The notes: a model not told the origin generated them from the sequence alone. A DNA stretch of 64,000 nt from Deltaproteobacteria bacterium (GCA_021413675.1 JAIOQA010000218.1:21524-85523); one strand, 5' to 3'; shown: positions 40,826 through 49,715, counted from the stretch's first letter. Program-made: numbers and translations.

Positions 40826-42132
40826 TGCGTGACCACGACGATCGCCGCGTCGTCGCCGAGCGGCACGCCGGCGCGGTGCTCGCGGACGGCGGTGAGGATC
40901 GCGTCGAGCAGCGCGCTGGCGGTGCGGCCGGCCTGGGCGGTGAGCAGCTTCTGCAGGCGGCGATCGCCGAACGGCGCGCGGGTCGGGCTCTCGGCGCGGA
41001 CCAGGCCGTCGGTCGACATGACGAACGCGTCGCCGTGGCCGATCGCGACGTCGTGCACGCGGTAGGTCGACTCGAAGGCGTCGCCGAGCATCGGGCCGCC
41101 GCCGGGCAGCGCCTCGAGCGTGCCGGCCGGGCGCACGCGGTAGGGCAGCTGGCCGCCGGCGTTGGCGTAGCGCATCGTGCGGCGATCGCCGTCGAACACC
41201 GCGGCGAAGCAGCGCGCGTGCACCGGCGCTGACGCGCGGGCCAGCGCGCGCGACAGCATCGCGAGCAGCTCGCCGGGATCCTCGAGCGGCTGCTCGCCGG
41301 TCACCAGCAGATCGCACGCGCTCTTCACGACCGCCGAGGTCATCGAGCCGGCGAGCCCGGCGCCGACCGAGTCGCCGATGATCATCAGCACGCGGCCGCC
41401 GGCGAGCGGGTACATCGACCAGAAGTCCGAGCCGGCATCGCCGGCGACCTCGACATCGCCGGCCCACGCCAGCGCGCCGGCCGCGCCGACCCGCGACGCC
41501 GCGACCAGCGACTCGTGGAACGCGCTGGCGAGCGACACCTCGCGCGCCAGCGAGAACGCGTGGCTCGCCTCGACGTGGAGCCGGACGTTGGCGCACGCGG
41601 TCGCGGTCTGCTCCTGGAACAGCGTCAGCACGTCGCGATCGACCGGCGCGGCGCGGCTGCGGCGCAGCGCGAGCACCGCGATCAGCTCCTGGCGATCGAC
41701 CAGCGGCAGGAGCACGTCGGCGCCGGTGAACTCGAGCAGCTGCCGCACCGGCTGGCGCATCGCGCCGAACCGCGCTTGCTCGAGCTCGTCGACGACGATC
41801 GCGCCGGAGTTGAGCTTGAGCCAGCCGAACAGGCCGCGCAGCGCGACCGGCACCTTGCCGAGCGGATCGCCGTCGATCGGGTGGGCCTCCCACTCGCCAT
41901 CGGTCGGCACCAGCGCGACCGCGCGCTCGGCGCCGATCACGAGCCGCGCGGCGCCGCCCGCGAAGCCGAGGATCTCGAGCACCGAGCCCAGCTCGAGGGA
42001 GTGCTCCGCGAACTCGACCAGCGCGTCGTGGGAGCCGCCGGCGGTGGTGCGGCGGTTGCGCGTGATCGTGACCAGCGCCCAGACCACGCCCAGCGCGATC
42101 GCGAGCGCCAGGCCGATCACGACGCCGTTCAT
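40813..42132 (-). CDS. GAF-SpoIIE PP2C phosphatase with a divergent metal motif
   Basis: 439 residues: an N-terminal membrane helix (VVIGLALAIALGVVWALVTI), a GAF domain (about 40-205) and a SpoIIE PP2C domain. The aspartates are kept in SDFWSMYPL, IGDSVGAGLAG, MSTDGLVRAE and LGDDAAIVVV, but the usual GHG reads GAG and the final DDxT reads DDAA. Activity is likely but may be altered. The ATG at 42132 overlaps the stop of the upstream SpoIIE gene (ATGA), so two phosphatases are made together. The likely substrate is a STAS-domain protein. Confidence 0.87.
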   Translation of the reverse strand: MNGVVIGLALAIALGVVWALVTITRNRRTTAGGSHDALVEFAEHSLELGSVLEILGFAGGAARLVIGAERAVALVPTDGEWEAHPIDGDPLGKVPVALRGLFGWLKLNSGAIVVDELEQARFGAMRQPVRQLLEFTGADVLLPLVDRQELIAVLALRRSRAAPVDRDVLTLFQEQTATACANVRLHVEASHAFSLAREVSLASAFHESLVAASRVGAAGALAWAGDVEVAGDAGSDFWSMYPLAGGRVLMIIGDSVGAGLAGSMTSAVVKSACDLLVTGEQPLEDPGELLAMLSRALARASAPVHARCFAAVFDGDRRTMRYANAGGQLPYRVRPAGTLEALPGGGPMLGDAFESTYRVHDVAIGHGDAFVMSTDGLVRAESPTRAPFGDRRLQKLLTAQAGRTASALLDAILTAVREHRAGVPLGDDAAIVVVTHGLS

Positions 42133-43604
42133 CCGGCCCCCGCGGCGGCGGCGTCGAGCAGCTCGAACACCAGCATCGTGACGTCGTCGCCCATCGGGTT
42201 GCCGGCGGTGTGCTGCTCGAGCTCCGCCCAGATCAGATCCGGCAGCTTGGTGCCGCGCTCGCGCGCCATCGCGACCAGCAGCCGCCGCAGCCGCTTCTCG
42301 CCCCACGGCTCCTTCACCGGCGTGCCCGCGTCGATCACGCCGTCGGTGTAGAGGAAGAGCCGATCGCCCGGCGCGATCGTGCGCTCCTGGCTGTCGTAGC
42401 GGACGCGCGGCGCGCTGCCCAGCGTGTCGCCGCGGACGACGATCGGCTCGACCACGGGCGTGCCCTCGGGGCCGCTGGCGCGGACCACGAACGGGAAATT
42501 CTGGCCGGCGTTGGCGACCTTGACCGTGCGCGTGCGCAGATCGACCACCGCCGCGAACGCCGTCATCATGTAGCGCCGCTTGCCGGCGCGATACACGACG
42601 CGGCCGAGCTGCGACAGCAGCTGGCCGGGATCGACGTCGGTGCCGGCGAGCTCGCACAGCGCATCGACGGTGCCCTTGGCGACCGCGGCGAGCAGCGCCG
42701 GCGCCGCGCCGTGGCCGGTCGCATCCGCGATCAGCAGGAGCACCTTGTCCTCGCCGATCGAGCGCCACATCCACAGATCGCCGCCGCACTCGGCGACCGG
42801 GCGGAACAGGCCGCGCAGCTCGAAGTCGGGGCGGCGCACCGGCTTCTCGCTCGGCATCATCGCCTCCTGCATCGCGGTGGCGAGGTCGACCGACTTCGAC
42901 AGCTTGCCCTTCTGCACCACCTCGGCGGCGAGGAACGCGCGCGCGACCGCGGCGGTGGTGTACGCGCGCAGCGCGCGCAGGAGGCGCGCGAGCTCGGGAT
43001 CGCCGGCGCGCTCCGGCGGGCGCGCGAGCGTGACCACGCCGAGCAACATGCCGCGGTGGCGCAGCGGCAGCACGACGTCGGCGCCGGTGGCGTCGCAGAG
43101 CGCGAGCGCGGCGCGCGGCCCATCGCCGCCGCCGTCCTCGGCGGGCCGATCGACCCAGGTCGCGATGCCCGCGCGATCGATGCTGTCGTCGAGGAGGCCG
43201 AGCCACTCCAGCGCGGCGCTCGGATCGCCGAGCTGCGGCGGCGCGCCGGCCAGCGCGATCGCGCGGACCACGCCCTCGGCGCCGGGCACGATCAGCGCGG
43301 CGCGACCGAGGCGCGCGCCGAGCGCGCGGGTGAGCGTGAGCGTGAGATCGCGCGCGACATCATCGACGGTGCCGGCGCGCAGCGCGCGGCGCATGAACGC
43401 GGTCGTGATGTCGGTGATGCTGCCCGCGCCGCGGCGCAGGCGCGGATCGATCGCGAGCAGATCGATCGCGGTCCACGCCACCGCGCCCGCGGCGCACGCG
43501 ATCCCGACAGGCGCGGCGATGCCCGCGGCGCCCGCGGCCACGGCAAGGCCCGCCGCAGGCGCGAACGCTGCGAATGACCACAGGGCGTTGGGGCCCCCCA
43601 CCAC
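42129..43604 (-). CDS. GAF-SpoIIE PP2C phosphatase
   Basis: 491 residues: two N-terminal hydrophobic stretches of Ala/Gly/Val (to about residue 50), a GAF-like domain, then a SpoIIE PP2C domain with CGGDLWMWRSI, IADATGHGAAPALL, LYTDGVIDAG and MGDDVTMLVFEL, all canonical. It is predicted to remove phosphate from a partner-switch antagonist. GTG 43604 is used, with TAGCAT 13 nt before it (43612-43617); a second GTG follows directly. It is the first gene of a tandem pair with the membrane-anchored phosphatase at 40813-42132. Confidence 0.88.
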   Translation of the reverse strand: MVGGPNALWSFAAFAPAAGLAVAAGAAGIAAPVGIACAAGAVAWTAIDLLAIDPRLRRGAGSITDITTAFMRRALRAGTVDDVARDLTLTLTRALGARLGRAALIVPGAEGVVRAIALAGAPPQLGDPSAALEWLGLLDDSIDRAGIATWVDRPAEDGGGDGPRAALALCDATGADVVLPLRHRGMLLGVVTLARPPERAGDPELARLLRALRAYTTAAVARAFLAAEVVQKGKLSKSVDLATAMQEAMMPSEKPVRRPDFELRGLFRPVAECGGDLWMWRSIGEDKVLLLIADATGHGAAPALLAAVAKGTVDALCELAGTDVDPGQLLSQLGRVVYRAGKRRYMMTAFAAVVDLRTRTVKVANAGQNFPFVVRASGPEGTPVVEPIVVRGDTLGSAPRVRYDSQERTIAPGDRLFLYTDGVIDAGTPVKEPWGEKRLRRLLVAMARERGTKLPDLIWAELEQHTAGNPMGDDVTMLVFELLDAAAAGAG

Positions 43605-43721
43605 GTCGACGATGCTACTTCACATCGCGGGTGGCGAGAACGGGAGCGCCCGTGCGATCGCGGGGTTCCCATCGTGACGGGATGGTGCGGCTGGAAAGTT
43701 CCGCGGATCCGCGATCGCGCC

Positions 43722-44099
43722 TCAGGCGGGCAGCGTGCGCGCCTTGCCGTGCTCGTCGAGCGCGACGTAGACGAAGATCGCCTCGGTCACCAGCTCGCGA
43801 TCCTCGCCGGTGCGCGCCCGGCGATAGGCGCGGACCGCGATGCGCATCGAGGTGCGGCCCGTCGACACGATCTCGCCGTAGAGCGAGACCTCGTCGCCGA
43901 CGTGGACCGGGCGATGGAACTCCATCGCGGCGACCGCGACCGTGGCGGCGCGGCCGCGCGCACGCCGGGTCGCGACCGTGCCCGCCGCGAGATCCATCTG
44001 CGACATGAGCCAGCCGCCGAAGATGTCGCCCGCCGGGTTGGTGTCGCGCGGCATCGCGACGGTGCGGATCACCGGCTCGGCAGTCGCGGGATCGATCAC
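43722..44099 (-). CDS. Acyl-CoA thioesterase, YciA-like hotdog fold
   Basis: 125 residues with the hotdog thioesterase pattern: MPRDTNPAGDIFGGWLMSQMDLAAG (Asn and Asp of the active site), HRPVHVGDEVSLYGEIVSTGRTS and VTEAIFVYVALD. It would hydrolyse acyl-CoA in the cytosol. Two adjacent GTG codons can start it; the second (44099) has GAGG 5 nt upstream and TACGAG 12 nt upstream, while the first is at 44102. It is divergent from a small lipoprotein gene. Confidence 0.9.
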   Translation of the reverse strand: MIDPATAEPVIRTVAMPRDTNPAGDIFGGWLMSQMDLAAGTVATRRARGRAATVAVAAMEFHRPVHVGDEVSLYGEIVSTGRTSMRIAVRAYRRARTGEDRELVTEAIFVYVALDEHGKARTLPA

Positions 44100-44196
44100 C
44101 ACGGCCTCGTATGCATGGTCCGACAGTACGCGGCGGCTCGCGCGCGTGCCAGCCGGTCACAACCGCGGATCGCTGTCTCTACCCTCGTATCCGACC

Positions 44197-44511
44197 GTGA
44201 AGCCCTACTCTCTTGTCGCGGTGCTGGTGGTGATGATCGGCGGGGCGGCCTGCGGGCACGATGACCCGGGCACCGCCTACGCCGAGGTCGACTGCGGGCG
44301 CATGACCGATCACATGATCGATGTGCTGGCGCGCGAGGGCGGGGGCCGCGGCGCGAGCGAGGTGCAGGCCGCGCGCGACAAGCTGGTCGCGCAGCGCCAG
44401 GCGCTGGTCACCGGCTGCCTGAAGGATCGCCCGACCCGCCGGCTGACCGAGCGGCAGTACACGTGCCTGCTCGACGCGGAGACGACCGAGGCGATGAGCC
44501 ACTGCCAGTAG
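44197..44511 (+). CDS. Small putative lipoprotein
   Basis: 104 residues from GTG 44197. The signal peptide has lipobox MIGGAACGHDD. The mature protein holds four cysteines, apart from the lipidated one (DCGRM, TGCLKD, YTCLLD, SHCQ at the end), in a mostly helical, charged domain. They probably form disulfides in the periplasm. The spacing resembles small helical Cys-rich lipoproteins common in Myxococcota, and the family is otherwise unknown. Confidence 0.72.
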   Translation: MKPYSLVAVLVVMIGGAACGHDDPGTAYAEVDCGRMTDHMIDVLAREGGGRGASEVQAARDKLVAQRQALVTGCLKDRPTRRLTERQYTCLLDAETTEAMSHCQ

Positions 44512-44537
44512 CGACGAGCGCGGGCCGCCGCACCAGA

Positions 44538-44555
44538 GGGGACGGGCAGGTCCCC
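44538..44555. terminator. Hairpin between convergent lipoprotein genes
   Basis: A 6-bp perfect stem (ggggac / gtcccc) with loop gggcag lies between two convergent genes ending at 44511 and 44562. A short C-run follows but no T-tract, so it is a possible bidirectional terminator. Confidence 0.35.
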
Positions 44556-44561
44556 CATAGA

Positions 44562-45809
44562 TCAGTTGATCGGCGGGATCTCGACGATGCCGGCCGGCGC
44601 GAGCGTGGTGTGCTCCCACTGCGCCACCGTCGCCGAGTCGGGCTTGAGCGTCAGCTCCTGCGCCGACAGCGCGGTGCCGTCCCACTGCAGGCGATACAGC
44701 CCGACCGCGCCGGTCGCGACCACCTCCTGCGTGAGCAGCACGTCGCCGACCATCGGCTGGAAGTCCTCGGCGGTCGCGCCCAGCAGCCGCGAACTGCCGA
44801 AGTTCACGCCGAAGAAGTTCTCGTGCGCCGGCACGACCTCGATGTCCTCGATGTCGACGCCGACCGCGTAGGTCTGGTAGGCGCCGGTCGCGTCGAACGC
44901 GTAGAGCAGGTGCTGGGCCTCGGCGCCTGCGAGGATCTTGCCGGCGAGCGGGCCGTAGCGCACCGGGACGTTCGGCACGATGAAGAGCCCCTCGAGGTGG
45001 ACCCCGGTGACGTCGGCGAGCTTGGTGGCGGCGCCCGCGCTGGTGATCCGCCAGAGCTGACCGGTGGTCGTCACCACGAACAGATCGCCGCCGTAGAGCC
45101 CGGTGCGATCGACGTACAGCGAGCCGCGCATCAGGCCGTTGTTGTCACCGGTGAGATCGACCCACGGGTTCTGGAACGTGCTGCCGTCGGCGCTGACCCG
45201 CACGATCTGGCCATCGACGCCGTTCCCGACGAACAGCTCGCCGGGCGTGAAGCCGCCCATGTTGCCCGGGCGCACGGTCGCGATCTTCACCTCGTCGGTG
45301 AGGCCGCCGAAGGTCGAGAACGGCTGGTGGTCGCCGTTGGCCTCGATGCGCTCGAGGTTGGAGGGCGCGCCGCTCGGGTAGTTCACCGACATCACGACCG
45401 AGTTGGTCGGGCTGTGATAGTCGATGCCGATCGGGCTGTTGAAGGTCGTCGAGATCGCGACCAGCTGGATCGCCGGCGGCGGACCATCGTTGAACGGATC
45501 GACGTAGTTGGGCACGCCGTCGCCGTCCCAGTCAGCGACGCCCTCGTCGAGATCGGTGACGCCGTCGTTGTCGCTGTCGGGATCCTTCGCGTCGGGGGCG
45601 CCGTCGCCATCGGTGTCGCGCGGGCCACCGGGATCGTAGCGGCCCTCGGTGCCGTCGGAGATGCCGTCGCCGTCGGAGTCCTCGTAGGCATCGATCCCGG
45701 GGACGAACGCGTCGGCGGTGGTGGCATCGCCGACGGTGGTCGGGGCCTTGGTGCCGCAGCCGAGCGCGGCGCAAGCGAACGCGGACCAGGCGAGCTGGCG
45801 TACCCTCAT
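44562..45809 (-). CDS. Lipoprotein with thrombospondin type-3 calcium repeats and propeller-like domain
   Basis: 415 residues. Lipobox AALGCGTK is followed by an acidic repeat region at about residues 40-105 with DSDGDGISDGTEG, DTDGDGAPDAKDPDSDNDG and DWDGDGVPNYVDP, the calcium-binding pattern of thrombospondin type 3/OmpA-like linkers. The remaining ~300 residues show repeats of the form GxL(F/Y)VxxxxG (GELFVGNGVDGQIVRV, GSLYVDRTGLYGGDLFVV), suggesting a beta-propeller. It is probably on the cell surface. TACGAT (45816-45821, minus strand) lies 12 nt before the ATG. Confidence 0.82.
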   Translation of the reverse strand: MRVRQLAWSAFACAALGCGTKAPTTVGDATTADAFVPGIDAYEDSDGDGISDGTEGRYDPGGPRDTDGDGAPDAKDPDSDNDGVTDLDEGVADWDGDGVPNYVDPFNDGPPPAIQLVAISTTFNSPIGIDYHSPTNSVVMSVNYPSGAPSNLERIEANGDHQPFSTFGGLTDEVKIATVRPGNMGGFTPGELFVGNGVDGQIVRVSADGSTFQNPWVDLTGDNNGLMRGSLYVDRTGLYGGDLFVVTTTGQLWRITSAGAATKLADVTGVHLEGLFIVPNVPVRYGPLAGKILAGAEAQHLLYAFDATGAYQTYAVGVDIEDIEVVPAHENFFGVNFGSSRLLGATAEDFQPMVGDVLLTQEVVATGAVGLYRLQWDGTALSAQELTLKPDSATVAQWEHTTLAPAGIVEIPPIN

Positions 45810-45815
45810 GCGCGC

Positions 45816-45821
45816 ATCGTA
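45816..45821 (-). promoter_or_regulatory. -10 element TACGAT of a leaderless-type promoter
   Basis: On the minus strand TACGAT begins 12 nt before ATG 45809, and the six bases between contain no SD. Confidence 0.42.
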
Positions 45822-45943
45822 CCCGAGCGGGTGCAGGGCCGGTCAGGTTTCCGCGCGGCGTCGGGGGTGTGGGCCGGCCCACCGGCCTGGCCTGGGTCGT
45901 TGCCGCATTCGCCCCAGATCGGCGTCGTTCGGTGCGGCTTCTG

Positions 45944-45949
45944 TATAGT
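45944..45949 (+). promoter_or_regulatory. -10 element TATAGT before the interrupted AI-2E gene
   Basis: TATAGT (5 of 6 to consensus) begins 12 nt before ATG 45956. This supports 45956, not the downstream GTG, as the original gene start. Confidence 0.45.
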
Positions 45950-45955
45950 GCGCCG

Positions 45956-46048
45956 ATGGACGAGCCCCCCCGCGAAAAGCGCAGCCTGCGCATCGAGATC
46001 GCGCCGCGCTCGATCCTCTGGATCCTGGCAGCGCTCGCCGGCGCCTAG
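45956..46048 (+). pseudogene. N-terminal 30 codons of the AI-2E transporter, closed by TAG
   Basis: From ATG 45956 the frame reads MDEPPREKRSLRIEIAPRS and then a hydrophobic ILWILAALAGA, and stops at TAG 46046-46048. The same frame continues in the 411-residue transporter ORF. The first half of membrane helix 1 is thus cut from its second half. TAG differs by one base from TGG, and tryptophan would fit this site. It may be a true nonsense mutation, a read-through site, or a sequencing error. Confidence 0.7.
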
Positions 46049-46054
46049 CTGGCG

Positions 46055-47290
46055 GTGCAGCTGTGGACGGTGGTGGTCGTGATCACGGTCGCGCTGGTCA
46101 TCGCCGGCACGCTCAACCCGATGGTCACCTGGCTCGAGCGCCGCGGGCTCAAGCGCGGCCCCGGCCTGCTGCTGATCTTCCTGCTGCTGCTGATCATCCT
46201 CGCCGGGCTGCTGCTGCTCACGATCCCGCCGCTGGCCAGCCAGCTCATGCGCATCATCGACGACGCGCCGCGCATGCGCACGCGCGCGATCAACTGGCTG
46301 AACCAGTACGCGATCACCACACCGCTCGCGAACTCGATCAAGTCGATGCCGGTCAACGAGATGATGAAGACCGCGGGCGACCACCTGCTCGGCTACTCGC
46401 AAGATGTCATGAGCGCGATCGGCTACGGCATCACGACGATGTTCCTGGCGTTCTACCTGCTCGCCGACAGCAAGCGCGCGACCGGGGCGGTCTACGCGCT
46501 CGTGCCCCGCGCCTACCACCTGCGGCTCGCGCGCATCCTCATGGAGCTCGAGCACATCGTCGGTGGCTACATGCGCGGTCAGCTGATCACCTCGGCTGCG
46601 ATCACGGTGTTCACGTTCGGCCTGCTGTCCGCGTTCAAGGTCGACAACGCGCTCGCGCTCGCGATCTTCGCCGGCCTGACCGACGTCATCCCGTTCGTCG
46701 GCGGCATCATCGCCAGCGCGCCGGCGGTGCTGGGCGCCGCCGGCCAGAGCGGCACGGTCGCGGTCGTCGTGCTGATCGCGATGTTCGTCTACCAGGAGTT
46801 CGAGACCCGGATCCTGGTGCCGCGCATCTACGGCCGCGTGCTGCGGCTGTCGCCGGCGGTGGTCCTGGTCGCGTTGCTCATCGGCGGCACGTTGCTCGGC
46901 ATCCTCGGCGCGCTGCTGGCGCTGCCGATCGCCGCCGGCCTGCAGATGATCGTGCGCGAGCTGCGCGTCGAGCTGCCCGGTGAAGGCACGCCTGACGTGC
47001 AGGTCCGCGCGCGCGACGAGAAGGCCGAGGCGGTGTACGAGGCGCTGACCGCGGGCGCGCCGGCCGAGCAGGCGGCGGTGATCGCGAGCGAGCTGGCCCA
47101 CGCGATCAAGGACACCGAGGCCCACGGCGCGAGCGTCACGCAGGAGCTGCCGACCGTGGTCGCCACGATCACCGCCCGCGAGGAGGCCCGCGAGGAGGCC
47201 CGCGAGGGCGCGCGAGAGATCGCGCGCGAGGACGCGCGAGACGAGGCCCGCGAGGAGGCGAGCTCCAGCGACCCGCCCAAGGACGGCTGA
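46055..47290 (+). CDS. AI-2E family transporter, body of the interrupted gene
   Basis: 411 residues as read from GTG 46055, directly after the in-frame TAG. The frame has multiple membrane helices and family landmarks: LNPMVTWLERRGLKRGP, the long periplasmic amphipathic region, YMRGQLITSAAITVF, FAGLTDVIPFVGGIIASAP and the final helices ending PIAAGLQMIVREL. The GTG start lacks an SD and would lose helix 1, so it may be inactive unless reinitiation or read-through occurs. After the last helix comes an unusual cytoplasmic tail of ~85 residues ending in an Ala-Arg-Glu-Glu repeat (about 47182-47262). Family members export or exchange small signals or ions. Confidence 0.8.
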   Translation: MQLWTVVVVITVALVIAGTLNPMVTWLERRGLKRGPGLLLIFLLLLIILAGLLLLTIPPLASQLMRIIDDAPRMRTRAINWLNQYAITTPLANSIKSMPVNEMMKTAGDHLLGYSQDVMSAIGYGITTMFLAFYLLADSKRATGAVYALVPRAYHLRLARILMELEHIVGGYMRGQLITSAAITVFTFGLLSAFKVDNALALAIFAGLTDVIPFVGGIIASAPAVLGAAGQSGTVAVVVLIAMFVYQEFETRILVPRIYGRVLRLSPAVVLVALLIGGTLLGILGALLALPIAAGLQMIVRELRVELPGEGTPDVQVRARDEKAEAVYEALTAGAPAEQAAVIASELAHAIKDTEAHGASVTQELPTVVATITAREEAREEAREGAREIAREDARDEAREEASSSDPPKDG

Positions 47291-47325
47291 CGCGCGCCAC
47301 GGCACCTGTGGTATGCGATGGGCCG

Positions 47326-48759
47326 ATGGGGATCTCGCGGCGCGAAGCATTGATCGGGCTCGGTGCGGCGCTCAGCACCGCGGCCTTCGGATGTGGCGGT
47401 GACGCGGCTGGCACGGCCGGCGCGGATGCGAAGCCCGACGGCGCGCCCGACGCAGCGCCCGACGCGGTGCCGCCGCCCGATGCCTACGACGCCTGCGCGG
47501 CGGTGAGCCCGCTCGACGCCGCGGCGCTGCTCGCCGGCATCGATCACGTGATCGTGCTGTGCATGGAGAACCGCTCGTTCGATCACGCGCTCGGCGCGTT
47601 GCGCCTGGTCGAGGGCCGCGCCGATATCGATGGCCTGCGCGGCACCGAGACCAACCCGGATCCGAGCGGCGCGCCGGTCGCGGTGCACCCGCTCGACGAC
47701 TTCACGCCGGCCGATCCGCCGCACGACTGGGATCCCTGCCACGCGCAGTGGAACAACGGCGCCAACGACGGCTTCGTGAAGGCCCACGCCGGTGCGTCGC
47801 AGGCCGACGTCATGGGCTATCACGTGCGCGCGCAGCTGCCGATCTCGTGGGCGCTCGCCGATCAGGGCGCGGTCTGCCAGCGCTGGTTCGCGTCGGTGAT
47901 GGGCCCGACCTGGCCCAACCGCTTCTACCTGCACGGCGCGACCTCGAAGGGCATGCGCAGCAACCTGCCGGTGGTCGGCTTCACCAGCATCTGGCAGCGC
48001 CTCGCCGACGCGGGCGTCAGCGGCGTGAACTACTACCACGACGTCCCGTGGGCCGCGGGCGGGTACGCCAAGCTCACCGGCAACGCGCCGGTCGAGCAGT
48101 TCTTCGAGGACGCGCTCGTCGGACGGCTGCCGGCGTTCGCGCTGATCGATCCGCAGTTCTTCGGCGCGGGCGCCAACGACGATCACCCCGATCACGACGT
48201 GCGCCTGGGCCAGGCGCTGATCGCCAGCGTGGTCAACGTGCTCGGCCAGTCGCCGCAGTGGGCGAAGTGCCTCCTGATCGTCACGTACGACGAGCACGGT
48301 GGGTTCTACGATCACGTGCCGCCGCCGACCACGGTCGACGAGGATCCGGAGTTCCAGCAGCTCGGTTTCCGCGTGCCGACGATCGCGATCGGCCCGGGCG
48401 TGCGCCGCGGCTGCGCGATCGACACGGTGTTCGAGCACAGCTCGATCGCCGCGACCCTGACCAGGCGCTTCGGGCTGGCGCCGCTCAACGCGCGCGCCGA
48501 GGCCGCCGCGGATCTCTCGTCGGTGCTCGATCCGCGCCGGGTCGATGATCCCGCGCCGCCGCTGGTGCTGCCGCCGGTGCCGCTGTCGCGGCGCGCGCTC
48601 GCGGCGCGGCCCGAGGTGGCGACCCACGGCGAGCTCGCGGCCGCGATCGACGGGGCGCCGCTGCCGGCCGGGCTCGATCGCCGCGGCGAGAGCGCGGCGA
48701 TCACCGCGCGCGTGCTGGGCTGGGCCGAGCGGCTCGGCGCGATCCGCTGGGTCGACTGA
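47326..48759 (+). CDS. Phospholipase C/acid phosphatase family phosphoesterase, Tat-exported
   Basis: 477 residues. An N-terminal twin-arginine signal (ISRREALIGLGAALSTAAFGCGG) ends in a possible lipobox and a Pro/Asp/Ala linker. Catalytic-domain motifs of the PF04185 family are DHVIVLCMENRSFDHALGAL, MGPTWPNRFYLHGATS, VTYDEHGGFYDHVPPP, RVPTIAIGPGVR and EHSSIAATLTRRFG. It is predicted to hydrolyse phospholipid or phosphomonoester substrates outside the cytoplasm. A TATGCG hexamer lies 14 nt before ATG 47326. The stop abuts that of the convergent DUF1304 gene with no base between. Confidence 0.9.
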   Translation: MGISRREALIGLGAALSTAAFGCGGDAAGTAGADAKPDGAPDAAPDAVPPPDAYDACAAVSPLDAAALLAGIDHVIVLCMENRSFDHALGALRLVEGRADIDGLRGTETNPDPSGAPVAVHPLDDFTPADPPHDWDPCHAQWNNGANDGFVKAHAGASQADVMGYHVRAQLPISWALADQGAVCQRWFASVMGPTWPNRFYLHGATSKGMRSNLPVVGFTSIWQRLADAGVSGVNYYHDVPWAAGGYAKLTGNAPVEQFFEDALVGRLPAFALIDPQFFGAGANDDHPDHDVRLGQALIASVVNVLGQSPQWAKCLLIVTYDEHGGFYDHVPPPTTVDEDPEFQQLGFRVPTIAIGPGVRRGCAIDTVFEHSSIAATLTRRFGLAPLNARAEAAADLSSVLDPRRVDDPAPPLVLPPVPLSRRALAARPEVATHGELAAAIDGAPLPAGLDRRGESAAITARVLGWAERLGAIRWVD

Positions 48760-49125
48760 TCAGGCGTACGCGGCGAGGGTCACCGCGAGCGCGGCGAGCG
48801 CCGGCACGGCCTGCACGAAGAAGATCCGGATCGAGACCGTCGCCGCGCCGTAGACGCCGGCGACCACCACGCACCCGCCGAAGAACAGGCGGAGGTGATA
48901 GGCCTCGAGCGGCGACGCGAACAGGCTCCACACCAGGCCGGCGACGAGGAAGCCGTTGTAGAGGCCCTGGTTCTTGGCGAGCACCGCGGTCAGCGCGGCC
49001 TTCTCGGGCGTGTTGCCGAAGGTCTTGAGGCCGAGCGGCTTCTGCCAGAGGAACATCTCGAGCACGAGGAAGTACGTGTGCAGGGCGGCGACGAACGCGA
49101 CGAGGACCGAGGACGCGGTGGACAT
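48760..49125 (-). CDS. DUF1304 family small membrane protein
   Basis: 121 residues with four helices. They contain HTYFLVLEMFLW, NQGLYNGFLVAGLVW and HLRLFFGGCVVVAGVYGAATVS, the conserved core of DUF1304. Family members are small integral membrane proteins of unknown role, often next to TetR regulators. Here the tetR-like gene ends 17 bp upstream, so the two are probably one operon. Confidence 0.88.
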   Translation of the reverse strand: MSTASSVLVAFVAALHTYFLVLEMFLWQKPLGLKTFGNTPEKAALTAVLAKNQGLYNGFLVAGLVWSLFASPLEAYHLRLFFGGCVVVAGVYGAATVSIRIFFVQAVPALAALAVTLAAYA

Positions 49126-49142
49126 GCGAGAGGACCCTTGGT

Positions 49143-49715
49143 TCAGAGGATGGCGAGCAGCGACTCGACGAGCTCGTGGATGCGCGCGCGATCGCCGCCG
49201 GCCTTGGCGACGTCGCGGATGCCGTTGAGCGCGGCGATCAGGAAGCGGGCCAGGGCGATGGGCTCCTGGCGGAGGTCGCCCTCGGCGGCGGCGCGCGTGG
49301 TCAGCGCGGTGAAGGTCGCCTCGAGGCGCTCGAGGCTCTGGCGCACCAGCTGCTGCGCGTCGGCGTCGAGGTGGCGGAGCTCGACCGCGGAGTTCGCGAT
49401 CAGGCAGCCGCGGCCGAGGCGGTCGCTGGTGATCTCCTTGCCCATCGCGCGCAGCAGATCGATCATCACCGCGCGGGCCGGGCCGGGGGCGCGCGCGTGG
49501 CGAGCGATCAGCGCGGCCCAGCGCTCGCGGTAGCGCTCGAGCACGGCGAGGAACACCTGCGGCTTGCCGCCGAAGGTCGCGTAGAGGCTGCCCCGGCCGA
49601 TCGCCATCGCCGCGAGCAGCTCGTTGATCGAGGTCGCCTGGTAGCCGCGCAGCCAGAAGACATCGAGCGCCCGGTCGAGGGCGGCGTCGCGGTCGAAGGC
49701 CAGGGGGCGGGGCAC
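49143..49715 (-). CDS. TetR/AcrR family transcriptional regulator
   Basis: 190 residues with the N-terminal TetR helix-turn-helix: RPLAFDRDAALDRALDVFWLRGYQATSINELLAAMAIGRGSLYATFGGK. The C-terminal ligand domain is typical in length. GTG 49715 gives the usual beginning MPRPLAFD; GTG 49724, three codons earlier, is also possible. It probably represses itself and the downstream DUF1304 gene. The AT-rich upstream stretch holds a partial palindrome at 49740-49751. Confidence 0.88.
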   Translation of the reverse strand: MPRPLAFDRDAALDRALDVFWLRGYQATSINELLAAMAIGRGSLYATFGGKPQVFLAVLERYRERWAALIARHARAPGPARAVMIDLLRAMGKEITSDRLGRGCLIANSAVELRHLDADAQQLVRQSLERLEATFTALTTRAAAEGDLRQEPIALARFLIAALNGIRDVAKAGGDRARIHELVESLLAIL

